Below, in pieces: positions 48,059 to 56,070 of a stretch of 64,000 nt of DNA (position 1 is its first letter; every line of letters begins with the position of its first letter). The notes under the pieces were generated by a model. That model saw only the letters and a program-made list of their open reading frames with translations, was not told the origin of the DNA and made no database searches. Location of the stretch: the NCBI GenBank assembly GCA_025559845.1, contig CP048469.1, positions 1,240,001-1,304,000 of the forward strand, written 5' to 3'. This DNA is from Agrobacterium tumefaciens. GTDB taxonomy: Bacteria > Pseudomonadota > Alphaproteobacteria > Rhizobiales > Rhizobiaceae. A program made the translations under genes and the position numbers.

Positions 48059-49189
48059 ATGAATTCTCTTGACTGGATCGACGCCCACACGGCCTGTGCG
48101 ATGCTCGGCGTCAAACCGCAGACGCTTTATGCCTATGTCAGCCGTGGTCAGGTGCGGGCCGAAGCGGATGCCGAGGACGCGCGCCGCAGCCTTTATGCGC
48201 GCCCGGATGTGGATGCCCTGCTGCAACAGAACCGACGTCCCCGCGCCCGTGCGGAGATTGCCGAACAGGCGATCAGATGGGGCGAGCCCGTGCTTTCCAC
48301 CGCCATTTCAGAGGTGCGCGACGGTATGCTCTGGCTGCGCGGCCTGTCGATCGAACACTGCGCGGAGCATTTCACGCTTGAGGATATGGCCGTGCATCTG
48401 TGGGCCGTCAGTGCGGTCGATGCGCCGGAGAGCGAGGTGGCGTCATCCCTGCCCAGTCCGCTCGGCCGCGCATTGGAGGTTCTCAGCCGGGAGGTGCCGG
48501 CGGCACCGAAACTGAAGCCGGATGCGGCTGCGAAACAGGGCGGCAGGCTGATGTCCCTTGTCGCCAATGCCCTCCTCGGTAAATCAGCATCGGGACCGAT
48601 CCACCTGCGTCTCGGGCAGAACTGGGGTCTGGATGCATCCGGCTGTGACGATGTGCGCCGTGCCCTGGTGCTGCTGAGCGACCACGAATTGAACCCGTCC
48701 ACCTTCGCCGTGCGCATCGCCGCATCAACAGGCGCAAGCCTTCCGGCCGCCCTGCTCTCCGGTCTCGCCACACTCAGCGGCCCGCGCCACGGCGGTGTCG
48801 CCACGCTGGCGCGGGTGGCGCTGCAAGCCACGGAGAGCGGCAAAATGCAGGCATTCCTCAAGGATCATGCCGACCAGTCACCCTATGGTTACGGCTTCGG
48901 CCATCCGCTATACCCGGAGGGTGATCCAAGGGCACGCCTCATCCTCGCCCGCCTCGGCGCGACAGCATCGCCGGTCGCCGCAGTCTGGGCGCTCTCCAGT
49001 GAAATCGGCATTCCACCCAACATAGACGCCGCCCTCGCCGCCTTGAGCCTGGTGCACAAACTACCCGACGATGCCGCCTTCACGATCTTCGCAACCGGAA
49101 GACTGATCGGCTGGATCGCCCACGCCATCGAACAACAGCAAACCGGCGAAATCATCCGCCCGCGCGCACGTTATCGCGGGAGCGTGTAA
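48059..49189 (+). CDS. Citrate-synthase-like protein with N-terminal HTH domain
   Basis: Residues 1-60 form a MerR/excisionase-like helix-turn-helix (DAHTACAMLGVKPQTLYAYVSRGQVRAE). The rest is citrate-synthase fold: SDHELNPSTFAVR (His near 209), GPRHGG (near 241-246), GFGHPLYPEGDPR (near 281) and PPNID (Asp near 322), and a RPRARYRG end. The catalytic His-His-Asp set thus appears kept. It may be an enzyme with a DNA-binding domain or a metabolite sensor that uses the old active site. No Shine-Dalgarno lies before the ATG, so a leaderless mRNA is likely. Confidence 0.85.
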   Translation: MNSLDWIDAHTACAMLGVKPQTLYAYVSRGQVRAEADAEDARRSLYARPDVDALLQQNRRPRARAEIAEQAIRWGEPVLSTAISEVRDGMLWLRGLSIEHCAEHFTLEDMAVHLWAVSAVDAPESEVASSLPSPLGRALEVLSREVPAAPKLKPDAAAKQGGRLMSLVANALLGKSASGPIHLRLGQNWGLDASGCDDVRRALVLLSDHELNPSTFAVRIAASTGASLPAALLSGLATLSGPRHGGVATLARVALQATESGKMQAFLKDHADQSPYGYGFGHPLYPEGDPRARLILARLGATASPVAAVWALSSEIGIPPNIDAALAALSLVHKLPDDAAFTIFATGRLIGWIAHAIEQQQTGEIIRPRARYRGSV

Positions 49190-49210
49190 CCATGTCACTC
49201 ATCAGAGACA

Positions 49211-49549
49211 TTAGGTGACAAAGGGCATGATATCCACGCCGTCGCCGGGAAAGACGGTGATGTGCGGGTGGTCCTGAAAAAGCCGTGCGGCGTCGTCGGC
49301 GCTCTCTGCCTCAACCACCAGATAACCGCAGAACGGATTGACCGCAGCCTGTATGCCATCTCTGCTAACGCGCGTCGTCTTGCCCACCATGCCGCCGCGA
49401 TCCAGAATGGACGCGGCGTTTTTCTCCTCCCACGCCGCCCATGCCTTGACGCCGACGGCATCGACAGCGTCCCGCTCGGATTTCGGCATCCGCCGAAAGG
49501 CCGCGAGGTCTTCGGGCGTCATGGTGTAAACGGCTAGAAAACGCGGCAT
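49211..49549 (-). CDS. YCII/DGPF-like small protein (112 aa)
   Basis: The start at 49549 follows GGAGG by 6 nt. The sequence MPRFLAVYTMTPEDLAAF, later AVNPFCGYLVVEAES and HPHITVFPGDGVDIMPF, resembles a YCII-related ferredoxin-like fold. Such proteins are often dimeric and sometimes peroxidase- or sigma-factor-associated. It faces the citrate-synthase-like gene end to end. Function unknown. Confidence 0.7.
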   Translation of the reverse strand: MPRFLAVYTMTPEDLAAFRRMPKSERDAVDAVGVKAWAAWEEKNAASILDRGGMVGKTTRVSRDGIQAAVNPFCGYLVVEAESADDAARLFQDHPHITVFPGDGVDIMPFVT

Positions 49550-49706
49550 GGACCACCTCCACAGTCTGCAACGATCACCAAGCTTACACCGCAAGTCTGC
49601 AAACCAGTCACGGAATTTCAGAGTGGCCTGCGCGGGTGTCGCGGCAAGGCAGGCATGAGGCGCGACCCTGCCGCATCTGCCTTCCCGCTTCACAGCCTTT
49701 GCCGGT

Positions 49707-50519
49707 TTAAATCCGCACTGCCGGTTCCGCCTGATAGGCGGCGTGAAGCAAGGTGTTGAACGCGTCCGACACGGGTATCTCAAACGAACCGATCCTGCGG
49801 ATTGCGACGGCGGGCGTCCATGAATTCATCAGCGCGGCACCGGCGAAGCTTTCGGCATCTGCAAGGCTGATGTCTTCCGTTCGGGAGCGGATGCCGAGTT
49901 TCGCAAGCTGTCGCTCGACGATCTGCATGGTGACGCCGTGCAGGATATCGGCCTTCGGCCATATCACCGATTGCCCATCCCAGAACGCCAGATTCCAGAT
50001 GCTGGCTTCGGTCAGGCGCCCCTGTTGATCGACAAACACGGCATCGTCAAAGCCGTTGCGTGCAGCCTGACGCATCGCGTAGGTCTTCATCGGCTCACCC
50101 ACCTGCTTGATGCTGGCAAGCGCCCTCTGGTGGTGAACGACATCCAGCGCGACAGGTCCGCCCGGACCCGACGATGCCGGAAAGCTCCGCACCAAGATGG
50201 CCGGATCGTCATAAGACGCTTGCGCTGTGAACTCCCCATGCCGCGAAAACACAGTGGCGGTCAGAGAAAGGTTCTGCGGCCCGGCCGCAACCGCCATGCG
50301 CAGAAAACGGCTGATGTCGGCATCGCTCCGCGCGCGGCCAAACATTGCCATCGAGGCGGTGCGAAGGCGTGTGAGATGCAGGTCCAGCCCCCGCACCTTG
50401 CCATCACGAACCTGCATTGCGGTAAAATGGGCAAAGCCCGCAAAGGCCAGCGGCGACAGATCCGTCGCGGTCGCCTCGTTTCCATCCAGCATGGTCACGA
50501 AGGAAGGATGTTCTTGCAT
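49707..50519 (-). CDS. Class IV aminotransferase-like protein
   Basis: The 270-aa protein resembles the branched-chain aminotransferase / ADC-lyase family: LDLHLTRLRTAS near residue 50, KQVGEPMKTYAMRQAARNGFDDAVFVDQQGRLTEASIWNLAF in the middle (Lys side and the Glu of TEAS), then LHGVTMQIVERQLAKLGI and MNSWTPAVAI. It should bind PLP. The start at 50519 follows GAGGAG; a Met at 50558 is a second option. The divergent MerR gene probably controls it. Confidence 0.8.
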   Translation of the reverse strand: MQEHPSFVTMLDGNEATATDLSPLAFAGFAHFTAMQVRDGKVRGLDLHLTRLRTASMAMFGRARSDADISRFLRMAVAAGPQNLSLTATVFSRHGEFTAQASYDDPAILVRSFPASSGPGGPVALDVVHHQRALASIKQVGEPMKTYAMRQAARNGFDDAVFVDQQGRLTEASIWNLAFWDGQSVIWPKADILHGVTMQIVERQLAKLGIRSRTEDISLADAESFAGAALMNSWTPAVAIRRIGSFEIPVSDAFNTLLHAAYQAEPAVRI

Positions 50520-50560
50520 GGTCTCTTGCTCCTCAGATGTGTTTGCATTGACGAGCAAAT

Positions 50561-50592
50561 CCTATAGACCCTGACAGTGCTGTTAGGGTCAA
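50561..50592 (-). promoter_or_regulatory. MerR-type promoter with long spacer
   Basis: On the minus strand, TTGACC (50587-50592) and TATAGG (50561-50566) are 20 bp apart, or 19 if the -10 is read one base earlier. The spacer holds a dyad (50567-50590, arms GACCCTGACAG and CTGTTAGGGTC, one mismatch). Over-long spacers with a central dyad are the mark of MerR-activated promoters. The direction points to activation of the aminotransferase-like gene. Confidence 0.72.
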
Positions 50593-50602
50593 GGGTGAAA
50601 TC

Positions 50603-50962
50603 ATGAAGATTGGCGACATGGCGGAGCGGACCGGCATCAGCATCCGGATGCTGCGATATTATGAAGAACAGGGCCTGCTGACGCCCGGCCGAACCGCCGC
50701 CGGCTACCGCGACTATGGCACAGAAGAACTTGCCACGATCACAATGATCAGGAAGCTCGGAGCCTGCGGAATGACCCTGCCGGTCATCCAGCAATTCCTG
50801 CCCTGCTCCCTCGACGGCCGCGATGAGTTCGAACCCTGCGACGAACTGCGCGCCATCCTGCAAAAACACATCGACGGCGTCGACCAGCAGATGGCCGCAC
50901 TCACAGAAAGCCGCTCCCTCCTCTCCGACCTGATGAGCGAGATCGACACAAGGCTGAAATGA
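50603..50962 (+). CDS. MerR-family transcriptional regulator
   Basis: The 119-aa protein opens with the MerR signature MKIGDMAERTGISIRMLRYYEEQGLL, then RTAAGYRDYG, and ends in a dimerisation helix (DGVDQQMAALTESRSLLSDL). Cys residues occur at about 56 and 75, but no classical metal-binding tail is evident. It diverges from the aminotransferase-like gene across a typical MerR operator. Confidence 0.88.
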   Translation: MKIGDMAERTGISIRMLRYYEEQGLLTPGRTAAGYRDYGTEELATITMIRKLGACGMTLPVIQQFLPCSLDGRDEFEPCDELRAILQKHIDGVDQQMAALTESRSLLSDLMSEIDTRLK

Positions 50963-50995
50963 GCGCGGGGAGCCTTGTCTGAAGCCAGTCGGTCG

Positions 50996-51703
50996 CTACT
51001 GCGATGTCAGCTTGGGTTGCCCAATCAAATCAGGCACTTCGCCAAGTTGAGTTACTGACAGCCCTTCATAAGATTGTTCCTTGCCAATCAGGATCGTCGA
51101 GAGGCCCGCAGCTTTGCCGCCCTCGATATCTGACTTCACATTGTCGCCAATCATCCAGACGACCTGCGCTGGTGCGAGTTCGGCGACGACGCGGGAAAAG
51201 CTCTCGGGTGAGGGTTTTTCATGACCAAGTGAGCCGGATGAAAATATGCGGTCGAAGCTGCCGGCAATACCGAGACCTTCAACGATCTGCTGCAGGTCCG
51301 GTGCAAAATTTGACAGTATAGCGTGCCTCCAGCCTCTAACGGAAAGCCTCTGCAGCGTTTCTGCCGCATGGGGAAGCAAATCCCAATATGCCAAATTGAG
51401 GTAAGTCATTCGCAGATTTTCTGACGCTTGTTCTGCCAGGTCAAAACGCAGTCCATGAGCAAGCAATGCCTGCATACTTGCACTCCGCAGTGGAGCCCAC
51501 CAAGCCTCTTGAGTTGCAAAATGATGGTCCCGATCAGGGCTGTTCCACGGAAGCACCGCCGAAAGGTATGGCTTCAAATCGTCTGAAGATGTTTCGAAAT
51601 TCGGATCAACCGACATAGCAGACGTTCGAAGTGCCTCGGCAAATCGTCCGCGCCGCCTCGCAAGTGTTCCCTCGAAATCCCAGAGAATGTAGTGCGACGC
51701 CAT
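50996..51703 (-). CDS. HAD-superfamily hydrolase
   Basis: The 235-aa protein has HAD motif I as WDFEGTLA, motif II near AILSNFAPD, the Lys motif in GHEKPSPE and motif IV as VWMIGDNVKSD. The fold is a haloacid-dehalogenase-like phosphatase with a helical cap. In motif I the second Asp (DxD) is Glu, which is unusual for a phosphatase. The start at 51703 is preferred over 51796, whose extension has poor coding quality. Substrate unknown. Confidence 0.8.
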   Translation of the reverse strand: MASHYILWDFEGTLARRRGRFAEALRTSAMSVDPNFETSSDDLKPYLSAVLPWNSPDRDHHFATQEAWWAPLRSASMQALLAHGLRFDLAEQASENLRMTYLNLAYWDLLPHAAETLQRLSVRGWRHAILSNFAPDLQQIVEGLGIAGSFDRIFSSGSLGHEKPSPESFSRVVAELAPAQVVWMIGDNVKSDIEGGKAAGLSTILIGKEQSYEGLSVTQLGEVPDLIGQPKLTSQ

Positions 51704-51884
51704 GCTGTTTCTCCCACCCAGCGCGATAACCAATGACGTCCTATCGCGTTCATGTGACCTGAATTTGAGGCTTGTTCCCCAAATGCAGAATCTCAAAAAA
51801 TCTGATGATCAGCCGTCCGTCATCTGTCGATCATGAGGAGCGGCTAAAGAACCGTTCTCGGCTGAAACAGATATGGAGCTGAGA

Positions 51885-52661
51885 ATGATCGAGCGGCATG
51901 GCGTATCCTTCGAAGACCCCTTGGTTGTGGAGAATTACATCCATCGCCCTCCCTATCCCCAAGGCGTGTACGACAGGCTTCTGTCCATTACCCCGCATCG
52001 CAATTGCCTTCTGGATCTGGGGTGCGGGACCGGTAAAATCAGCCGCCCTCTGGCCCGGCATTTCACTGACGTCGTTGCTGTTGACCCTTCGGAAGCCATG
52101 ATCGATCTCGCCCGGCGGCTCGAGGGTGGGACGGCGGCGAATATTCGATGGGTTACCGGTTTTGCGGAAGATTATGACACTGCCGCGGATGACAGGTTCG
52201 ACCTCATGGTCGCCGCTGCAAGTATTCACTGGATGGATCACACCCGCCTGTTTCCGCGGCTCAGGATGCTGGCGTCCGAATCCCACAAGATTGCGATCGT
52301 GACGGGCGATACGCCTTTCGCGCCTGCCTGGGCTGGCGACTGGCAATCATTTCTGGCGAAATGGGTTCCCATCGCTACGGGCGAAGAGTTCGACCACGAC
52401 CGGAAAGACGAAAAACGCTCCCGGTACAAGGCATTCCTGCATATCGAGGGTACGGAGTTTTTCAGTTCGGAGCCGGTAGAGCAGAGCATCGAAAACTTCA
52501 TCCTCTGCCAGCATTCCAGAGACACATTCGCGCCATCTCGGCTTGGCGAACTGCTGCCCCGGTTCGATGCGGAGCTGCGCGACATTCTGGTGCCGCATGC
52601 CACCGATCAGACGCTGCGCTTTTCGGTGCGTTCGCAAGTGCTGTGGGGCACGATCAGATAG
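51885..52661 (+). CDS. Class I SAM-dependent methyltransferase
   Basis: Motif I is LLDLGCGTGKISRPLA (about residues 42-57), then VVAVDPSEAMIDLARR as motif post-I, and FDLMVAAASIHWMD as motif IV-like. The rest is a mixed helical part as in small-molecule methyltransferases. GGAG 6 nt upstream favours ATG 51885; an ATG at 51873 is four codons earlier. Substrate unknown. Confidence 0.82.
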   Translation: MIERHGVSFEDPLVVENYIHRPPYPQGVYDRLLSITPHRNCLLDLGCGTGKISRPLARHFTDVVAVDPSEAMIDLARRLEGGTAANIRWVTGFAEDYDTAADDRFDLMVAAASIHWMDHTRLFPRLRMLASESHKIAIVTGDTPFAPAWAGDWQSFLAKWVPIATGEEFDHDRKDEKRSRYKAFLHIEGTEFFSSEPVEQSIENFILCQHSRDTFAPSRLGELLPRFDAELRDILVPHATDQTLRFSVRSQVLWGTIR

Positions 52662-52706
52662 GCTTAAGCCGCCTGCCACCGCGAAAGTCGCTGTGGGATT
52701 ATCCCC

Positions 52707-52910
52707 TCACTCCCGCAGCGTATCCGCCACCAGCGCGTTGGCGTGGCCGTGGCCCATGCCGTGTTCCTGTTTCAGCCAGGCGACCAGTTCCATGTGTTTC
52801 TTGCCGCTCTGGGCACGGATCAGCTCTTTCCACTCGGCAATCGGCCGCCCGTATTTGGCTTCGATGGACGGAAAGTAGGATGCGGGGCCCTTTACCGGAG
52901 TGGTTGTCAT
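52707..52910 (-). CDS. DUF4287 small protein (67 aa)
   Basis: The motif KGPASYFPSIEAKYGRPIAEWKELI followed by HMELVAWLKQEHGMGHGHANALVA is the DUF4287 domain. Many copies occur as short proteins or as the N-terminus of DUF5655 proteins. Function unknown. GAGG about 7 nt upstream supports the start. Confidence 0.82.
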   Translation of the reverse strand: MTTTPVKGPASYFPSIEAKYGRPIAEWKELIRAQSGKKHMELVAWLKQEHGMGHGHANALVADTLRE

Positions 52911-53062
52911 GATACCTCCCAGACATGAACGGTTCGTCTGGCAAGTGATAACACGAAAGAACGCGGTGTCACCGCCCGTGGACGCGATTTGACGCTTGAG
53001 GTGCATGTTTCGGTACAGCGCTTGTGAGCTTGTTCTCATCTCACCAATCGCCTCCAGGACAG

Positions 53063-53096
53063 AAAACCCCGCAGCGCCATCGCGCCACGGGGTTTT
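53063..53096. terminator. Bidirectional intrinsic terminator
   Basis: AAAACCCCG (53063-53071) pairs with CGGGGTTTT (53088-53096) around a 16-base loop. It stands in the 237-base gap between the DUF4287 gene and the small exported protein gene; both are on the minus strand, so it would end the transcript coming from the efflux side. Confidence 0.75.
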
Positions 53097-53147
53097 GATG
53101 TGTCGCACCTGAAAAGGCGCAGATCAGTCTTTCGGGTCAGGTTTTGC

Positions 53148-53357
53148 CTATCGGCAGACCTTTTCCTTCTTGGTGATCGGGCGGCCGAAGCGGTCTTTGG
53201 CTTTTACCAGCACCGTCTTGCAGTGAAGTTTCGGCTTTTTCGACGGGCCGCGCTCGACCTGTTTGCCCGGCTGGCGCGGCGGCGGTTCTTGGGCGATGGC
53301 CGGCAAGGCAAAAGCCGTTGCGACAACGCAAGTGATTGCGAGGGTGAGACGTCTCAT
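53148..53357 (-). CDS. Small exported basic protein (69 aa)
   Basis: A signal peptide (RLTLAITCVVATAFALPAIAQ) is followed by a Pro/Lys/Arg-rich mature part with two Cys (KLHCKTVLV, KEKVCR) that could form a disulphide. The start at 53357 has CAGGAG upstream. It lies one base after the Bcr/CflA gene and may be co-transcribed with it. Function unknown. Confidence 0.68.
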   Translation of the reverse strand: MRRLTLAITCVVATAFALPAIAQEPPPRQPGKQVERGPSKKPKLHCKTVLVKAKDRFGRPITKKEKVCR

Positions 53358-53358
53358 T

Positions 53359-54564
53359 TCAAACTCTCCTGTCTTTCTGAAATCCGGCAAAACACGCAAA
53401 CGCCGCCATAGCTGCCGCCGCTATGACCACGGTCATCGGCAGCGGCGAATTGTTCGCCATCATGCCGACGAGGCCGCTGACCAGTCCGGCGATGCCGAAC
53501 TGCAGAACGCCGAGTATTCCCGATGCCGCGCCCGCATCCTTGCCGCAGGCCGCCATCGCGAGAGCCGTGGAATTGGCGGCAACGACCGGCACGTTGGCAA
53601 GGCACAGGGTCAACGGGATCATCAAGGTGATGAGATCCGCCGCCCCCGAGAGCGCCACCGTTGCAGCACCGGTGACGACGAACAGCAGCAGCGAATATTT
53701 CAGGACGGTCGCGAGCGGATGCCGGCGCAACAGGTAACCGTTGATCTGCGAGCCGATGACCATGGCCACGGCGTTGGCGGCGAACACCCAGCCATAGGTT
53801 TGCTGAGACAGACCGTAGAGGTCCATCATTACATGCGGCGATCCGGTGATGAAGGCGAAGAGACCGCCAAGCGCAAAGCAGCCGACCAGGGTGAACAAAA
53901 CAAACTGCCTGTTCTTCAGCAGCTTGAGATAGGTTCTGCCGGTCTCGCCGATCCGTTGCGGCTGGCGGTTTTCCGGCGGCAGCGTTTCGCGAAAGGCAAA
54001 GCCGATCGCAAACAGGCTGGCGGCGGCAATGGCGGCAAGCGCCACAAAGATCGCCTGCCATCCCCAGGAGATCAGGATGTAGCCGCCCAGGATCGGCGCC
54101 AGAATAGGCCCAAGTCCGGTGATCAGCATCATGTGCGAGAGCACCCGCGCGCCCTCGGTGGCATCGAACAGATCGTTGATGGCGGCGCGGCCGATGACCA
54201 TGCCGGAGCACGCCCCGACCGCCTGCAGCAGACGCAACCCGTTGAAGGTGACAATGTCGGGCGCAAACGGCATTGCGACCGAACTGAGTGTGAAGACGGC
54301 CATGCCCGCCATCAACGGCAGCTTGCGCCCGAACCGGTCGATCAGCGTGCCATAGATGAGCTGGCCGAACGCCATGCCGATGAAGAAGATCGACAGGCTG
54401 AACTGGACCTGCCCGGCCGAGGCCGAGAGGTCGGCGCCAATCGCCGGAAACGCCGCCAGATACATGTCCGTGGCCAAGGGCGTGACGGCTGTCATCGCCC
54501 CGAGCACCAGTATGGTGACCAGATGCCCTCGGGAGGTTGCGGGAGACGCGGTGCCCATCGTCAT
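53359..54564 (-). CDS. Bcr/CflA-family MFS drug exporter
   Basis: The 401-aa protein has twelve predicted transmembrane helices. Motif A is GTLIDRFGRKLPL, and the Bcr/CflA hallmark TDMYLAAFPAI is in helix 1, with LLQAVGACSGMVIGRAAI in helix 4. It should export drugs with proton antiport across the inner membrane. Its start overlaps the outer-membrane-factor stop (ATGA), so it belongs to the RND operon. Confidence 0.88.
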   Translation of the reverse strand: MTMGTASPATSRGHLVTILVLGAMTAVTPLATDMYLAAFPAIGADLSASAGQVQFSLSIFFIGMAFGQLIYGTLIDRFGRKLPLMAGMAVFTLSSVAMPFAPDIVTFNGLRLLQAVGACSGMVIGRAAINDLFDATEGARVLSHMMLITGLGPILAPILGGYILISWGWQAIFVALAAIAAASLFAIGFAFRETLPPENRQPQRIGETGRTYLKLLKNRQFVLFTLVGCFALGGLFAFITGSPHVMMDLYGLSQQTYGWVFAANAVAMVIGSQINGYLLRRHPLATVLKYSLLLFVVTGAATVALSGAADLITLMIPLTLCLANVPVVAANSTALAMAACGKDAGAASGILGVLQFGIAGLVSGLVGMMANNSPLPMTVVIAAAAMAAFACFAGFQKDRRV

Positions 54565-56045
54565 CGCATTGCCACCCGTGGGCCGCTGGCAGGATCGACC
54601 ACCGCCGGTTTTTCGACATCGACCGTGCCGGTCCAGCCGCCACCGAGCGCCTTATGAAGCGCAATGTAATAGGTGGCGATATTGGCCTGGCTCGAGATCA
54701 GCTCTTCCTCGGCCGAATAAAGCGAGCGTTCGGCTTCGAGAACGTCCAGACGGTCGATCGCACCATCGACATTCAACTGACGGGACAGTTCGGCCGCTCT
54801 CCGGTAGGCGGCCACCGAGGCCGACAGTCTGGCGCGACGCTGCTGCGACTGCGTCAACGCCACGACCGCATTTTCCACGTCTTCCATCGCCGACAGCACG
54901 GCCGACTGGTAGGCTACGAAATACTGGTCGCGCTGCGCCTTCGCCACATCCACGGCAGCCTTCAGCTGACCGCCCTGGAAGATCGGAATGGAAAGACTTG
55001 GCCCGAATGCCCAGCTGATCGTCGATTTTTTGCCGAGGTCGGAAACGCTGCTCGCCGTCGTGGCAATATCGCCGGTAAGGCTGATCGACGGGTAACGGTC
55101 GGCTTCCGCCTTGCCGATCTTGGCGGTGTATTGCGCCAGTGCACGTTCTGCCGAGCGGACGTCCGGACGTCCGCTCACGACATCGGCCGGAATGCCGATA
55201 CCGGCCGCCATCTTCGGCGAGGGTATCTTGCCGGCCTTCGCCATCAGCGGCTGCAGCTCTGACGGTGCCTTGCCAAGCAACACGGCGAGACGGTTGACCG
55301 ACTGCATGTAGGAAATGCGGTAGGAAGGAATATCCGCCTCGGTCGAAGCCGCCTGCCCTTCAGCCGTTGCGCTGTCCACGCCCGTTGCAGCCCCAGCCTG
55401 CACCTGGTCGCGGGTCAGCACGGCTGACTGGCGTTGCGATTTGGCGGTGCGCTCGGAAAGCGCCACCAGAGCCTGATATTGCCGCGCCTGAACGTAATAG
55501 GACGTGACGTCACCGATCAGTGTCACCAGCGTATCCGCCAGATCTTCGTCTGCGGCCTGTGCCGCATAACGCGCTGCTTCCGCCGAGCGCCGGTTGCCAC
55601 CGAACAGATCGATTTCCCAGCTCGCGTCGAATCCGGCCTGCGCCTGGTTGTAGACGGCCGTTTCACCGGCGCTGGCCGTGCGGTTGCGCGTGCCGGACGC
55701 GGAACCGTTGACGCTCGGGTAGAAAGCCCCCGTCTGCTGGCGATAGGTGGCGCGGGCTTCGCGAATGCGGGCCTTTGCACTGGCGACATCCAGATTGCCG
55801 TCCACTGCCTGCGCGACGAGCGTGTTCAGCAAGGGATCGTTGAGCTGGCGCCACCACTCCGTCAGGTTGGGTTTTTTCGCCGCCGCCCCGGCTTTCGCGC
55901 CGCCCCCCCAGCTGGCGGGCACCACAAGATTGGGCTTCTGGTAGTCAGGGCCGACAACACATCCGGCAAGCAGAACTGCCAAAATGGACGCAGAGGAGGC
56001 CTTAACGCAGGTCGCAAGACCGCGCTTGAAGGTTGGATTGAGCAA
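54561..56045 (-). CDS. Outer-membrane efflux factor (NodT/OprM-like lipoprotein)
   Basis: The 494-aa protein has a signal peptide with a lipobox (AVLLAGC), then VVGPDYQKP, the usual opening of OprM/NodT proteins, and two TolC-like repeats each with long helices (e.g. VDGNLDVASAKARIREARA, AQAGFDASWEIDLFGGNRRSAEAARY). It forms the trimeric outer-membrane tunnel. Start at TTG 56045 after AAGGAA; the upstream ATG at 56168 would run 123 nt into the pump gene region without signal character. Confidence 0.85.
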   Translation of the reverse strand: MLNPTFKRGLATCVKASSASILAVLLAGCVVGPDYQKPNLVVPASWGGGAKAGAAAKKPNLTEWWRQLNDPLLNTLVAQAVDGNLDVASAKARIREARATYRQQTGAFYPSVNGSASGTRNRTASAGETAVYNQAQAGFDASWEIDLFGGNRRSAEAARYAAQAADEDLADTLVTLIGDVTSYYVQARQYQALVALSERTAKSQRQSAVLTRDQVQAGAATGVDSATAEGQAASTEADIPSYRISYMQSVNRLAVLLGKAPSELQPLMAKAGKIPSPKMAAGIGIPADVVSGRPDVRSAERALAQYTAKIGKAEADRYPSISLTGDIATTASSVSDLGKKSTISWAFGPSLSIPIFQGGQLKAAVDVAKAQRDQYFVAYQSAVLSAMEDVENAVVALTQSQQRRARLSASVAAYRRAAELSRQLNVDGAIDRLDVLEAERSLYSAEEELISSQANIATYYIALHKALGGGWTGTVDVEKPAVVDPASGPRVAMR

Positions 56046-56070
56046 ATGAGCGTTCCTTACGCTGGGGTGG

